NCBI GenBank assembly: GCA_012515725.1
Contig: JAAYXU010000086.1
Coordinates: 1-14,811, forward strand
Reading direction: 5' to 3'
Length of the DNA: 14,811 nt
Source: Clostridiales bacterium
GTDB taxonomy: Bacteria; Bacillota; Clostridia; Christensenellales; UMGS416
Below, one piece after another: positions 1 to 7,060 of the stretch (its first letter is position 1; each line of letters starts with the position of its first letter). The notes under the pieces are model-generated. The model did not search any database, was not told where the DNA came from, and worked only from the letters and a program-made list of their open reading frames with translations. Made by a program: the position numbers and the translations under genes.

Positions 1-552
1 GACGAGTCGGTACGCCTGACCAAGCTCATTCGCGAGCTGCTGGATCTGGCCCAGATCGATTCGGGGCAGTTTCCGCTCAATATACAGCGCTTCGAGGTCA
101 ATGAGCTAATACGCAGGGTGCTGGCGCGCTTCGTCGACCGCATAGAGGAACGTGGTGTCGAGCTTGCGGTGGATTTCAGGCCCGAGCAAAGCTATGTCAT
201 GGCCGACGCGGACCGGATTGAGCAGGTGGTCGTAAATCTCCTCGATAACGCCATTAAGTTCGTGGACGAGGGCGGGCAGATCCGTTTGTGGACATTTAAG
301 TCCGAGGACAAGGTGCTGGTATGCGTCGGTAACTCCGGAGGCGTCATACCCGAGGAGGATCTACCATATGTATTCGAGCGCTTCTACAAGGTCGACAAAT
401 CACATTCTGGCCGCAGGGGAACGGGGCTAGGGCTGTCCATCGTGCGGCGAATACTCGAGCAGCACGGGCAGACCGTCACCGCGCACAGCAAATCCGGAAG
501 TACGACGTTCACATTCGGGCTTGCGCGTAGCCCGGATCAGACAAATAAGTAA
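1..552 (+). CDS. sensor histidine kinase, C-terminal part (5' truncated by window)
   Basis: The frame is open from base 1 to the TAA at 550-552, giving 183 residues; the true start lies outside the window. The first visible residues (LTKLIRELLDLAQIDSG) match the second helix of a HisKA dimerisation domain, so the phospho-accepting His box lies just upstream. The HATPase domain follows: N box around residues 67-87 (DRIEQVVVNLLDNAIKF), a G1-type box reading GNSGG where many kinases have DxGxG, an F box (YVFERFYK) and a G2 box (GTGLGLSIV). It is therefore the ATP-binding half of a two-component kinase that would phosphorylate a response regulator, probably encoded upstream. The sensor region is missing, so the signal cannot be inferred. 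It ends 79 bases before an HtrA protease gene, an arrangement reminiscent of CssRS-type envelope-stress systems; that link is inference. Confidence 0.93.
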   Translation, partial: DESVRLTKLIRELLDLAQIDSGQFPLNIQRFEVNELIRRVLARFVDRIEERGVELAVDFRPEQSYVMADADRIEQVVVNLLDNAIKFVDEGGQIRLWTFKSEDKVLVCVGNSGGVIPEEDLPYVFERFYKVDKSHSGRRGTGLGLSIVRRILEQHGQTVTAHSKSGSTTFTFGLARSPDQTNK

Positions 553-559
553 AGATATT

Positions 560-588
560 TTGCAAAAAATTCACAATTCGGACATAAT
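560..588 (+). promoter_or_regulatory. sigma-A-like promoter for the htrA gene
   Basis: A -35-like TTGCAA at 560-565 and a -10-like CATAAT at 583-588 are separated by exactly 17 bases, in an A/T-rich gap between the kinase stop and the protease. Transcription would begin near 595, only a few bases before the ATG at 602. This supports the downstream ATG at 632 as the real start and gives the protease a promoter separate from the kinase. Confidence 0.6.
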
Positions 589-631
589 ACCCTGCTAGAC
601 TATGACCATACTGAAAAAAGAGGTAATCGCT

Positions 632-1822
632 ATGAACCATGATGATTTCTATGATGAGCGAACGCCCCGGGGCGGGCGGGGATGGTTTTTCACGGCCATC
701 ATACTCATCGCGTTTATCGTGGGCGCGCTGTTCGTGCAGTATGTGCTCCCTGCGACGCTTGGGGACGGCGGACGCGTGAGTCTGATCGGGGCTACCCCGA
801 CCACGACTCCCGGGGCGACCGAGGAGCCCGCCGCGACGCGGGAACCAGTGGAGCGGCCCGAGGTAGCGCCCGAGCTGGGCGGCAGGGCGGCCATGCTCCA
901 CGAGGCGAACATATCCGAGATAAGAAAAGCCGTGGGCCCGGCAGTGGTAGGCGTATCCAATAAGGCGAGCTCGATATATGGCGCTCTGGAGGAGCAGGGA
1001 TACGGATCGGGCATAATCATATCCGAGGAAGGATATATTGTTACCAATTACCATGTGATCGCGGGCGCGGGGGCCGTCGCGGTGGCGCTTAGCAACGGCG
1101 TCGAGATGGAAGCCCAGATCGTGGGCGCGGACGAGTATACCGATCTGGCGGTTCTCAAGATCGACGCGCAGCAGGATCTGACCGTCATGCCGTTTGGCGA
1201 CTCGGACGCGGTCGACGTGGGGGATCTGGCTATCGCTATAGGAAACCCGCTGGGCCGCGAATTCTTCGGGACTGTCACCGCGGGCGTCGTAAGCGGCAAG
1301 GACCGGCAGGTAACCGTGGACGGGCGGACAATCGTCATGCTGCAGACCGACGCCGCGATTAACCCCGGCAACAGCGGCGGGGCGCTGCTCAACAGCCGCG
1401 GCGAGCTAATCGGCATCACCTCTGTTAAGAGCATGTACACAAGATCAGGCTACTCTGTCGAGGGTCTGGGATTTGCGATACCGATCAACTCTGCGCGGCC
1501 CATCATCGAGGAGCTCATCACGCAGGGACGCATCAAGCGGCCTATGATCGGTGTGCGCGGCGCGGAGATCACCGCGGCGGCGGCCGACTACTACAACATA
1601 CCTCAGGGGTTCCTCGTAAAGGAGATCGTCGAGGACGGCCCCGGCGACAGGGCTGGGATCAAGATTAACGACATTATCATCAGAGTCGACGGGCAGCGCA
1701 CAAAGACCACCGACGAGATGTCGTCCGTCATATACGGCCACGCGGCCGGAGACACTGTTGCGGTGACGGTATGGCGGGAGGGGCGCGAAATAGAGCTGTC
1801 CGTAGTACTGGGTGATAGCTGA
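632..1822 (+). CDS. HtrA/DegP-like serine protease, membrane-anchored, with PDZ domain
   Basis: This 396-residue trypsin-like protease acts outside the membrane and is expected to degrade or refold damaged envelope proteins. It has a short cytoplasmic N-terminus, one membrane segment (about residues 19-40), a Thr/Pro/Glu-rich linker (about 53-82), the protease domain and a C-terminal PDZ domain (about 300-395). The triad is visible: His141 (TNYHVI), Asp171 (YTDLAVLKI) and Ser248 (NPGNSGGAL). Length and layout match Gram-positive HtrA proteins. The ATG at 632 is chosen because AGAGGT at 619-624 sits 7 bases upstream; the in-frame ATG at 602 lies almost on the predicted transcription start and lacks a ribosome binding site. 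The kinase upstream may control it, as CssS controls htrA in Bacillus (inference). Which HtrA paralogue it corresponds to cannot be decided. Confidence 0.95.
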   Translation: MNHDDFYDERTPRGGRGWFFTAIILIAFIVGALFVQYVLPATLGDGGRVSLIGATPTTTPGATEEPAATREPVERPEVAPELGGRAAMLHEANISEIRKAVGPAVVGVSNKASSIYGALEEQGYGSGIIISEEGYIVTNYHVIAGAGAVAVALSNGVEMEAQIVGADEYTDLAVLKIDAQQDLTVMPFGDSDAVDVGDLAIAIGNPLGREFFGTVTAGVVSGKDRQVTVDGRTIVMLQTDAAINPGNSGGALLNSRGELIGITSVKSMYTRSGYSVEGLGFAIPINSARPIIEELITQGRIKRPMIGVRGAEITAAAADYYNIPQGFLVKEIVEDGPGDRAGIKINDIIIRVDGQRTKTTDEMSSVIYGHAAGDTVAVTVWREGREIELSVVLGDS

Positions 1823-1851
1823 CCGACCCCTGGGAGGTCATTTTGAATACG

Positions 1852-1879
1852 CGAAACGGCGGCGCTTGTCGCCGTTTCG
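1852..1879 (+). other. perfect 10-bp inverted repeat downstream of htrA
   Basis: CGAAACGGCG (1852-1861) and CGCCGTTTCG (1870-1879) are exact reverse complements around an 8-base loop; one flanking G-U pair could extend the stem. It begins 30 bases after the htrA stop. No T run follows on either strand, so it does not look like a standard intrinsic terminator. It could stabilise the 3' end of the htrA message or be a weak terminator. Confidence 0.5.
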
Positions 1880-2044
1880 TCGCATATGGATGCGCAAGCG
1901 GCTTCGCAAGAGCGATCTCATCCGCCGCCTAATGTTGTTTCTTCAGTAGTAAATCCGAGGCAGTCCTATCCTATCTTTTGCTGCCTGACGCATAATTGCG
2001 CCGCCCTATCCAAAGCTAGGATATACGAGGATGGAGGCGGTTTC

Positions 2045-2740
2045 ATGCTGCTGGTTGGTATCCGCGCGATTATTCTTTATTTATTCGTATTCGTAGCCGT
2101 GCGAATAATGGGTAAGCGCGAGCTTGGGCAGCTTCAGCCCTACGAGTTTGTCATCGCAATACTGATGGCCGATCTGGCCGCGACCCCGATGGAAGACCCG
2201 GGGATACCGATACTGCAGGGTATCGTGCCCATCGCGTCGCTTCTTTTCATTTACCTGCTGCTTTCCTGGATAATGCTTAAAAACGAGAAGGCGCGAAGCA
2301 TAATATGCGGAGCCCCCGCGGTCATCATCTCGCGGGGACGGATACTCGAGCACGAAATGCGCAGGGCGCGGTATAATTTCTCGGATCTACTTGAGCAGAC
2401 CCGGGAGAAAGGTTTCTTCTCGCTGGCAGACATCGAGTACGCGATACTCGAGACGAGCGGCGTGCTCACGGTTATCCCGCGCCAGGACAAGGGTCCGCTT
2501 ACTGCCGGGGATATGGGTATTTATAATCCGCAGCGGGAGCCGTCGTACCATCTCATAATGGACGGGCGAATTCACCGGCAGAGCCTTATTGAGTCGGGCC
2601 ATACAGAGCAGTGGCTTCGAGACGAGCTTGCCAAGCTGGGTTACCAGGCTCCCCGCGACGTGTTTTACGCGACGCTCGAGCCTGACGGAAACCTGCGGGT
2701 GCAGAGCCGCGAGCAGAAAGGAAGGTGGTTTGGCGCATGA
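2045..2740 (+). CDS. DUF421 (YetF-like) membrane protein
   Basis: This 231-residue protein has hydrophobic segments near residues 3-22, 33-47 and 58-77 and a soluble C-terminal part. Family features visible are RIMGKRELGQLQPYEF at residues 20-35 and, in the soluble half, SDLLEQTREKG and SLADIEYAILETSG, typical of DUF421/YetF proteins, whose usual length is about 230 residues. The function of the family is not settled; roles in the membrane of spore-forming Firmicutes have been suggested. The ATG at 2045 is chosen over an in-frame ATG at 1886 because GGAGG lies at 2033-2037, 7 bases upstream, and because the family homology begins right at this Met; the longer version would add 53 unrelated residues. 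Its stop overlaps the start of the next gene (ATGA), so the two are probably translated together. Confidence 0.93.
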   Translation: MLLVGIRAIILYLFVFVAVRIMGKRELGQLQPYEFVIAILMADLAATPMEDPGIPILQGIVPIASLLFIYLLLSWIMLKNEKARSIICGAPAVIISRGRILEHEMRRARYNFSDLLEQTREKGFFSLADIEYAILETSGVLTVIPRQDKGPLTAGDMGIYNPQREPSYHLIMDGRIHRQSLIESGHTEQWLRDELAKLGYQAPRDVFYATLEPDGNLRVQSREQKGRWFGA

Positions 2741-3117
2741 AAACGTGGGCGTTCATGATAGCTATAATACTCATCGTGGGCGGACTGGAATTCGCGTCCA
2801 CTTCAATGCTGAAACGTGTATCCGAGGAAACGCTGTCGAGCGTCGAGGAGCTTGCCGCGGCTGTGGACGAGGAGCGCTGGGAGGAGGCCGACGCGCTGGC
2901 TGCCGATATACGCGACGCTTGGGACCGCCTGTTTCCAAAGCTCCATTTTTTCTTTGAGCACTCGCAAGCCGAGTCTGTGGACATCGCGATGCAGCGTGTT
3001 CTCGCCATGCTGCCCGGCCGGAACAGGGAGGAGCTGCATCCCGAGATCACAGCGCTATCCCGGGAGATATGGCAACTGGCGCGTCGATACGCGCTGACGC
3101 CGGGGAATATATTATGA
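2737..3117 (+). CDS. DUF4363 family membrane-anchored protein
   Basis: This 126-residue protein has one N-terminal membrane segment (about residues 4-18) followed by a wholly helical, acidic and Glu/Ala-rich region. The pattern of Trp, Leu and His (ERWEEADALAADIRDAWDR, then FFFEHSQAESVDIAM) is what I associate with DUF4363, a family of unknown function often encoded directly after DUF421 genes in Clostridia. The ATG at 2737 overlaps the DUF421 TGA and has AAAGGAAGG about 10 bases upstream; an in-frame GTG at 2725 lies inside that ribosome binding site and is rejected. The tight coupling argues that the pair works together in the membrane, with this protein as a small exposed helical partner (inference). 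Confidence 0.8.
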   Translation: MKTWAFMIAIILIVGGLEFASTSMLKRVSEETLSSVEELAAAVDEERWEEADALAADIRDAWDRLFPKLHFFFEHSQAESVDIAMQRVLAMLPGRNREELHPEITALSREIWQLARRYALTPGNIL

Positions 3118-3227
3118 TACCGACATTACGACATTAGCGAGCGAAGTCCATCGGACACAATATCGGCATAACACCGGCGCGGGAAAAATACATTGTTACC
3201 GTGCGGGGGCAAGGAGGAGAGGCCGAT

Positions 3228-4433
3228 ATGATGAAGCAAGAGGTCCGCTGGAGGCGAACGCTCCTGTGTACTGCGTTGGCTGCGGCGGTAACGGTGGCGG
3301 CGCTGCTCGTACTGCCCCCGCGCATCGCTCCGGCCGACGCGCGCCGCCTGTTCGAGTCGCCGCGGTCGGCGTGGGAGGGTGCGCTCTCGCTGTGGCATCT
3401 GGGCGGGTGGCGGACAGCGGCGGGCAGTCGCGGCGAACAGCTTGCGCGGGTCGCCGCCTGGTATGAAAACAGGAACAAGGGACTCTATATTCAGATCGAA
3501 AACGTCACGGCCGAGCAGTTCTCAGCCCGGCTGGCAGCGGGCCGACAGCCCGATATACTCACCTGGCCCGGCGGTATGGTGTCGCCCGAGACGCTGCCAC
3601 TCGTACCGATTCCGTTCGGACAGGAGTTGGAGACGGCACTCGTTCCGGCCATCCCCTGGGCGCAGGACGGAGCGCTGGCGGTTCCGTGGGTATGGGGCGG
3701 AACGGTGGTGCTCATTAACGCCGATATGGCCGCGCGGCGCAGCGCCGCGCTCCCTGATGGGCCCGGCTGGACGGCGGAGGAACTGCTGGAGCTGGCCGCA
3801 CAGATGGAACACAGGACCGGCCGCAGCCAGTCCATACAGGTGTACGGCATAGCCGCCGCCGGGGAAGGTCTGCTGTGCTTCGCGGTGCCGGGCGCGGTCT
3901 CGCTGCCAGACGACGTGCTGGATCCGGCCTCCACGCTGTGGCAGGCCTGGGAGAGCTTTGCGGGAGGCCGGGCCGGCATACTGATGGGAAGCCAGTGGGA
4001 GGTGGCCGCCATCGAACGCCTGCGCGGGCAGGGTAAGGGATTTGAGGTGCTCGTGATGCCGGTTCCCCGTGATTTGGCCCAGCCGCTGCAGGTTCAGTGG
4101 ATGGGCGTAGTGGACAGCGGAGAAGATGCGCGTTCAGGTATGGCCGTGAGATTCGCCGAGACGCTGCTGTCAGCCGAGAACCAGTCGGTCATCAGCGAGA
4201 AGACCGGCTGCCTTTCGGCGCTGCGCGGCAGGAGCGGATCGGACGCCGTGCGGGACATACTGCTCTCGGCTGCCGCAAGCGGAGCGGTCATGCTTGTTAA
4301 CCCTTTAAGACAGCTGGCGCAGACCGTGGCGCTTGAGGCCGCCCTCGGGGACGAGGCGGCGCGTCGCGCTGTTTCCACGCGCTGTTTTTACGTGCCGCCG
4401 CCTTGTATTCAGGGGGGCGATGATGTAGAATAG
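3228..4433 (+). CDS. extracellular solute-binding protein (family 1-like), orphan
   Basis: This 401-residue protein has a basic N-terminus and a hydrophobic segment at about residues 11-30. A mixed alpha/beta region follows that reads like the maltose-type binding-protein fold: LARVAAWYENRNKGLYIQIE early on, then ARLAAGRQPDILTWPGG and WVWGGTVVLINADM. In ABC importers such proteins capture a ligand, often a sugar, outside the cell. There is no lipobox Cys after the hydrophobic stretch; Cys14 lies inside it and is too early. The protein would thus be secreted or anchored by an uncleaved signal. No permease or ATPase gene lies nearby, so it may work with a distant transporter or act as a sensor. 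Tandem ATGs occur at 3228 and 3231; AAGGAGG at 3211-3217 serves either. Ligand unknown; similarity is at fold level only. Confidence 0.75.
   Translation: MMKQEVRWRRTLLCTALAAAVTVAALLVLPPRIAPADARRLFESPRSAWEGALSLWHLGGWRTAAGSRGEQLARVAAWYENRNKGLYIQIENVTAEQFSARLAAGRQPDILTWPGGMVSPETLPLVPIPFGQELETALVPAIPWAQDGALAVPWVWGGTVVLINADMAARRSAALPDGPGWTAEELLELAAQMEHRTGRSQSIQVYGIAAAGEGLLCFAVPGAVSLPDDVLDPASTLWQAWESFAGGRAGILMGSQWEVAAIERLRGQGKGFEVLVMPVPRDLAQPLQVQWMGVVDSGEDARSGMAVRFAETLLSAENQSVISEKTGCLSALRGRSGSDAVRDILLSAAASGAVMLVNPLRQLAQTVALEAALGDEAARRAVSTRCFYVPPPCIQGGDDVE
4403..4431 (+). promoter_or_regulatory. possible promoter for the murB operon
   Basis: TTGTAT (4403-4408) and TAGAAT (4426-4431) are spaced by 17 bases inside the last codons of the solute-binding protein gene. 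The -10 matches five of six consensus bases, the -35 only three. Transcription would start near 4438, about 50 bases before murB. It is the best candidate for separating the cell-wall operon from the upstream gene, but remains tentative. Confidence 0.4.
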
Positions 4434-4490
4434 CAGGGAATCGTCGATAGTTGGCGGTTCCTGCACTATTTGACCGATAGGAAGATAGCG

Positions 4491-5405
4491 ATGACGCGGG
4501 AAAGGTATGCGGCGCTTGCCGGGCTGTTGCCGCAGGGCAGAGTACTTCTCGACGAGTCCATGGCCAGGCATACATCCTTCCGGGTGGGCGGGCCGGCCGA
4601 CGCGCTTGCATATCCCGGAAACGCGGCGGAAGTCGCCGCCGTCGTCCTCTGGTGCGCGCAGCGGGATATCCCGTGGATCGTGATCGGAAACGGCACGAAC
4701 CTGCTGGTGCGCGACGGCGGGATCCGGGGCGTCGTGCTCAAGCTGTCCGAGAGGATGCACGGCATCGCGGTGGAGCGGAACCGTCTGACCGCGCAGGCGG
4801 GAGCATCGCTGCCTGCGACAGCGCGGGCAGCGCTTGCCGCGTCGCTTACGGGCCTTGAGTTTGCGTCAGGCATACCCGGTTCGGTGGGCGGAGCGGTCGT
4901 GATGAATGCGGGCGCATACGGCGGCGCGATGGAGCAGGTCGTGCGCCGGGTCGAGGTAATGGCTCCCGACGGCGATGTTCGGTGGCTTGATGGTCCTGAG
5001 ATGCGTTTTGGGTACCGTCACAGCCGGTGCGCGGAGGAGCGCCTGACGGTGCTCACAGCCGAAATGGAGCTCGAAGCGGGGGACACCGACCTCATAGGGG
5101 CGCGGATGAGCGAGCTGGCCGCGCAGCGCCGTGAAAAGCAGCCGCTCAATCTGCCCAGCGCGGGCAGCACGTTCAAGCGGCCGGAGGGGCACTTTGCCGG
5201 TAAGCTCATCGAGGAAGCCGGTATGAAGGGCGAACGGGTCGGCGGCGCTCAGGTATCGGAGTTGCACGCGGGATTCATCGTGAACTTGGGCGGCGCGACC
5301 GCCACCGACATACTTTCGCTCATGGAGCGGGTGGCGGGCACGGTGGAGCGGAGGACCGGCGTCCGCATGGAGCCCGAGGTGAGGATACTGGGAGAGGACC
5401 TATAG
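4491..5405 (+). CDS. murB: UDP-N-acetylmuramate dehydrogenase MurB
   Basis: MurB is the FAD- and NADPH-dependent cytoplasmic enzyme that reduces UDP-GlcNAc-enolpyruvate to UDP-MurNAc, the second committed step of peptidoglycan precursor synthesis. The 304-residue length fits the shorter type II enzymes of Gram-positives. Visible motifs are the FAD-binding HTSFRVGGPADAL (27-39), GNGTNLLVRDGG (66-77) and ASGIPGSVGGAVVMNAGAYG (125-144). The conserved Arg176 lies in FGYRHS, catalytic Ser226 in SAGSTFKRP, and a catalytic Glu (294 or 296) in EPEVRILG. The ATG at 4491 has AGGAAG 6 bases upstream; an in-frame TTG at 4470 lacks such a site. It leads a close-packed group with a PHP protein, rapZ and yvcK, a typical clostridial order that places precursor synthesis beside regulators of amino-sugar flux. 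Confidence 0.97.
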   Translation: MTRERYAALAGLLPQGRVLLDESMARHTSFRVGGPADALAYPGNAAEVAAVVLWCAQRDIPWIVIGNGTNLLVRDGGIRGVVLKLSERMHGIAVERNRLTAQAGASLPATARAALAASLTGLEFASGIPGSVGGAVVMNAGAYGGAMEQVVRRVEVMAPDGDVRWLDGPEMRFGYRHSRCAEERLTVLTAEMELEAGDTDLIGARMSELAAQRREKQPLNLPSAGSTFKRPEGHFAGKLIEEAGMKGERVGGAQVSELHAGFIVNLGGATATDILSLMERVAGTVERRTGVRMEPEVRILGEDL

Positions 5406-5411
5406 TAATTA

Positions 5412-6182
5412 ATGGATTGGATCGCCGATTACCACACGCACACCTGGTTTAGTCACGGCCACGGGACCATCGAGGAGAACGTTCAGGAAGCTATCCGGAA
5501 AAAGCTCAAAGCCGTCGCGATCACCGACCACAGCTTTGCACACCCGCTCATCGGGCTTAACATCGACAAGGTACGCCGTATGCGGCGCACGATAGACGCG
5601 CTCAATCGCCGTTTTCAACGCGATATAGCGGTGTTTTTGGGCGTGGAGGCCAATATCGTCAATACCCGGGGACAGATCGACGTGCCCATGAAAATGTTCC
5701 CGTTTTTCGATCTGCTGGCCGTGGGCCTGCACAGGATGGTATTTATGTCGCCCGTGCTGGACGGCCTGCGCATGAGTATGGCCAATAACCTGCAGTGGAT
5801 ATCGGGGGCTAGGCGCAGGGCGGCGGCCGCGATCAATACGCGGACGCTGTCCCGAGCGATGGAGCGCTACAGCGTGGACATTATTACGCATCCGGGTTAT
5901 TGCTTTCCGGTGGATCTTTCGGATCTGGCGGCGTCCGCCGCCAGCACGCGTACTCTGCTCGAGATCAACAATTCGCACGGGACTCCGTCAGCAAGCGCGC
6001 TGGGGACCGTCCTTGAGAGCGGGGCGCGCTTCGTCGCGGGAAGCGACGCGCATCGACCATCGCACGTGGGGAGCTTTGACAACGCGCAAAGGATCATACG
6101 CGAGGCAGGTATTCCCGAGGAGCAGGTCATCAATACAGCCGGGCACGGTGTTTGGAAGTTCAAATCGCACGAAAGGAGGTGA
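5412..6182 (+). CDS. PHP-domain metal-dependent phosphoesterase
   Basis: This 256-residue protein carries the full PHP metal-binding set: HTH near the N-terminus (His8, His10 in DYHTHTWFS), AITDHS, the Glu in LGVEAN, ITHPGYCFP and the late GSDAH. PHP enzymes are hydrolases that bind two or three metal ions and include histidinol phosphatase, nucleases and small-molecule phosphatases. The substrate of this subfamily, which commonly sits between murB and rapZ in Clostridia, is not established to my knowledge. It starts 7 bases after the murB stop; GGAGAGG (5391-5397) is about 14 bases upstream, a long spacing, so coupling to murB translation is likely. Its TGA (6180-6182) lies within the rapZ ribosome binding site. 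Histidinol phosphatase is possible, but no histidine-pathway gene is near. Confidence 0.9.
   Translation: MDWIADYHTHTWFSHGHGTIEENVQEAIRKKLKAVAITDHSFAHPLIGLNIDKVRRMRRTIDALNRRFQRDIAVFLGVEANIVNTRGQIDVPMKMFPFFDLLAVGLHRMVFMSPVLDGLRMSMANNLQWISGARRRAAAAINTRTLSRAMERYSVDIITHPGYCFPVDLSDLAASAASTRTLLEINNSHGTPSASALGTVLESGARFVAGSDAHRPSHVGSFDNAQRIIREAGIPEEQVINTAGHGVWKFKSHERR
6172..6182 (+). promoter_or_regulatory. strong ribosome binding site for rapZ overlapping the previous stop codon
   Basis: AAAGGAGGTGA at 6172-6182 is a near-full match to the anti-Shine-Dalgarno sequence. Its last three bases are the TGA of the PHP gene. It sits 5 bases (8 counted from GGAGG) upstream of the ATG at 6188 and fixes that codon as the start, ruling out the in-frame TTG at 6152. 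Confidence 0.9.
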
Positions 6183-6187
6183 TTCGA

Positions 6188-7060
6188 ATGCGGCTCGTGA
6201 TCGTAACCGGCATGTCGGGAGCCGGAAAGTCCCAGGTGATTCGCACGATGGAGGATATCGGGTATTACTGCGTAGATAACCTCCCGCCCATGCTCATCCC
6301 GACGTTCGTCGAGCTGTTCACGCAGCGCGGCGGCCCGGGGAGCGACTGCGTCGCCGTGGGTGTTGATATAAGGGGCGGTGAGTTCTTCGACTCGATATAC
6401 GAGGCGCTTCTCAAAATCAAGGACATGGCCAAGTATGAGATACTGTTTATGGACGCCTCGGACTCGGTGCTTATAAAGCGCTTCAAGGAAACGCGCCGAA
6501 GCCATCCGCTGCTGGCTGGTATGGGCTCGCTTCGGGATTCGATTCACAGGGAGCGCGACCTACTGCAGCGTCTGCGGGAGAGCGCCCATCACGTGATCGA
6601 TACCACAAACCTGAGCACGCGAGAGCTGCGCAAGAAACTGATGGAGCTTTTCCTGGAAGGCGCGGCCGAGGACAAGTTCTCCATCACGATCGTATCCTTC
6701 GGATACAAGTGGGGGATTCCGGCCGACGCCGACATGGTTCTCGACGTGCGGTTCATCAACAATCCCTTCTATATCGACCGTCTCAGGAAGCACAGCGGAC
6801 GTGACGAGGACGTGATCGCGTACGTGATGGGTATGGAGGAGACCGGCACTTTTCTATCTCTTACGACCCGGATGCTCGAATTCCTCATCCCGCAGTTCGT
6901 TAAAGAGGGGAAGGGGCAGCTGGTCATAGCCATGGGCTGCACCGGCGGTATGCACCGCTCGGTGGTGATAGCCAACGCCGTGGGAGAGCGTGTCACCCAG
7001 ATGGGTTACCGCGTAACGGTGGATCATCGGGACCTGGAACGGGAGAGAAGCTATAAATGA
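6188..7060 (+). CDS. rapZ: RapZ/YvcJ-family nucleotide-binding protein
   Basis: This 290-residue protein is the RapZ/YvcJ P-loop protein. In E. coli RapZ binds small RNAs and controls GlmS, the enzyme of glucosamine-6-phosphate synthesis; in Bacillus YvcJ is a nucleotide-hydrolysing protein linked to competence. The Walker A motif is GMSGAGKS (residues 8-15), with YEILFMDASDSVLIKRFKE in the middle. The C-terminal domain carries SFGYKWGIPADADMVLDVRF, NNPFY and the hallmark GCTGGMHRSVVIA. All key residues and the family length of about 290 are kept. It follows the PHP gene with a very strong ribosome binding site, and its TGA overlaps the ATG of yvcK. The pairing with yvcK is conserved across Gram-positives. 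Whether it acts through RNA here, as in E. coli, is unknown. Confidence 0.96.
   Translation: MRLVIVTGMSGAGKSQVIRTMEDIGYYCVDNLPPMLIPTFVELFTQRGGPGSDCVAVGVDIRGGEFFDSIYEALLKIKDMAKYEILFMDASDSVLIKRFKETRRSHPLLAGMGSLRDSIHRERDLLQRLRESAHHVIDTTNLSTRELRKKLMELFLEGAAEDKFSITIVSFGYKWGIPADADMVLDVRFINNPFYIDRLRKHSGRDEDVIAYVMGMEETGTFLSLTTRMLEFLIPQFVKEGKGQLVIAMGCTGGMHRSVVIANAVGERVTQMGYRVTVDHRDLERERSYK

Noticed and set aside
602..631. Upstream ATG start for the HtrA protease
   Set aside because: It lies within a few bases of the predicted transcription start and has no ribosome binding site, while 632 has AGAGGT at ideal spacing.
1852..1879. Strong hairpin considered as an intrinsic terminator
   Set aside because: No T run follows it on either strand; kept only as an inverted repeat.
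1886..2044. Upstream ATG start adding 53 residues to the DUF421 protein
   Set aside because: No ribosome binding site, and the added residues do not resemble the family, which begins at 2045.
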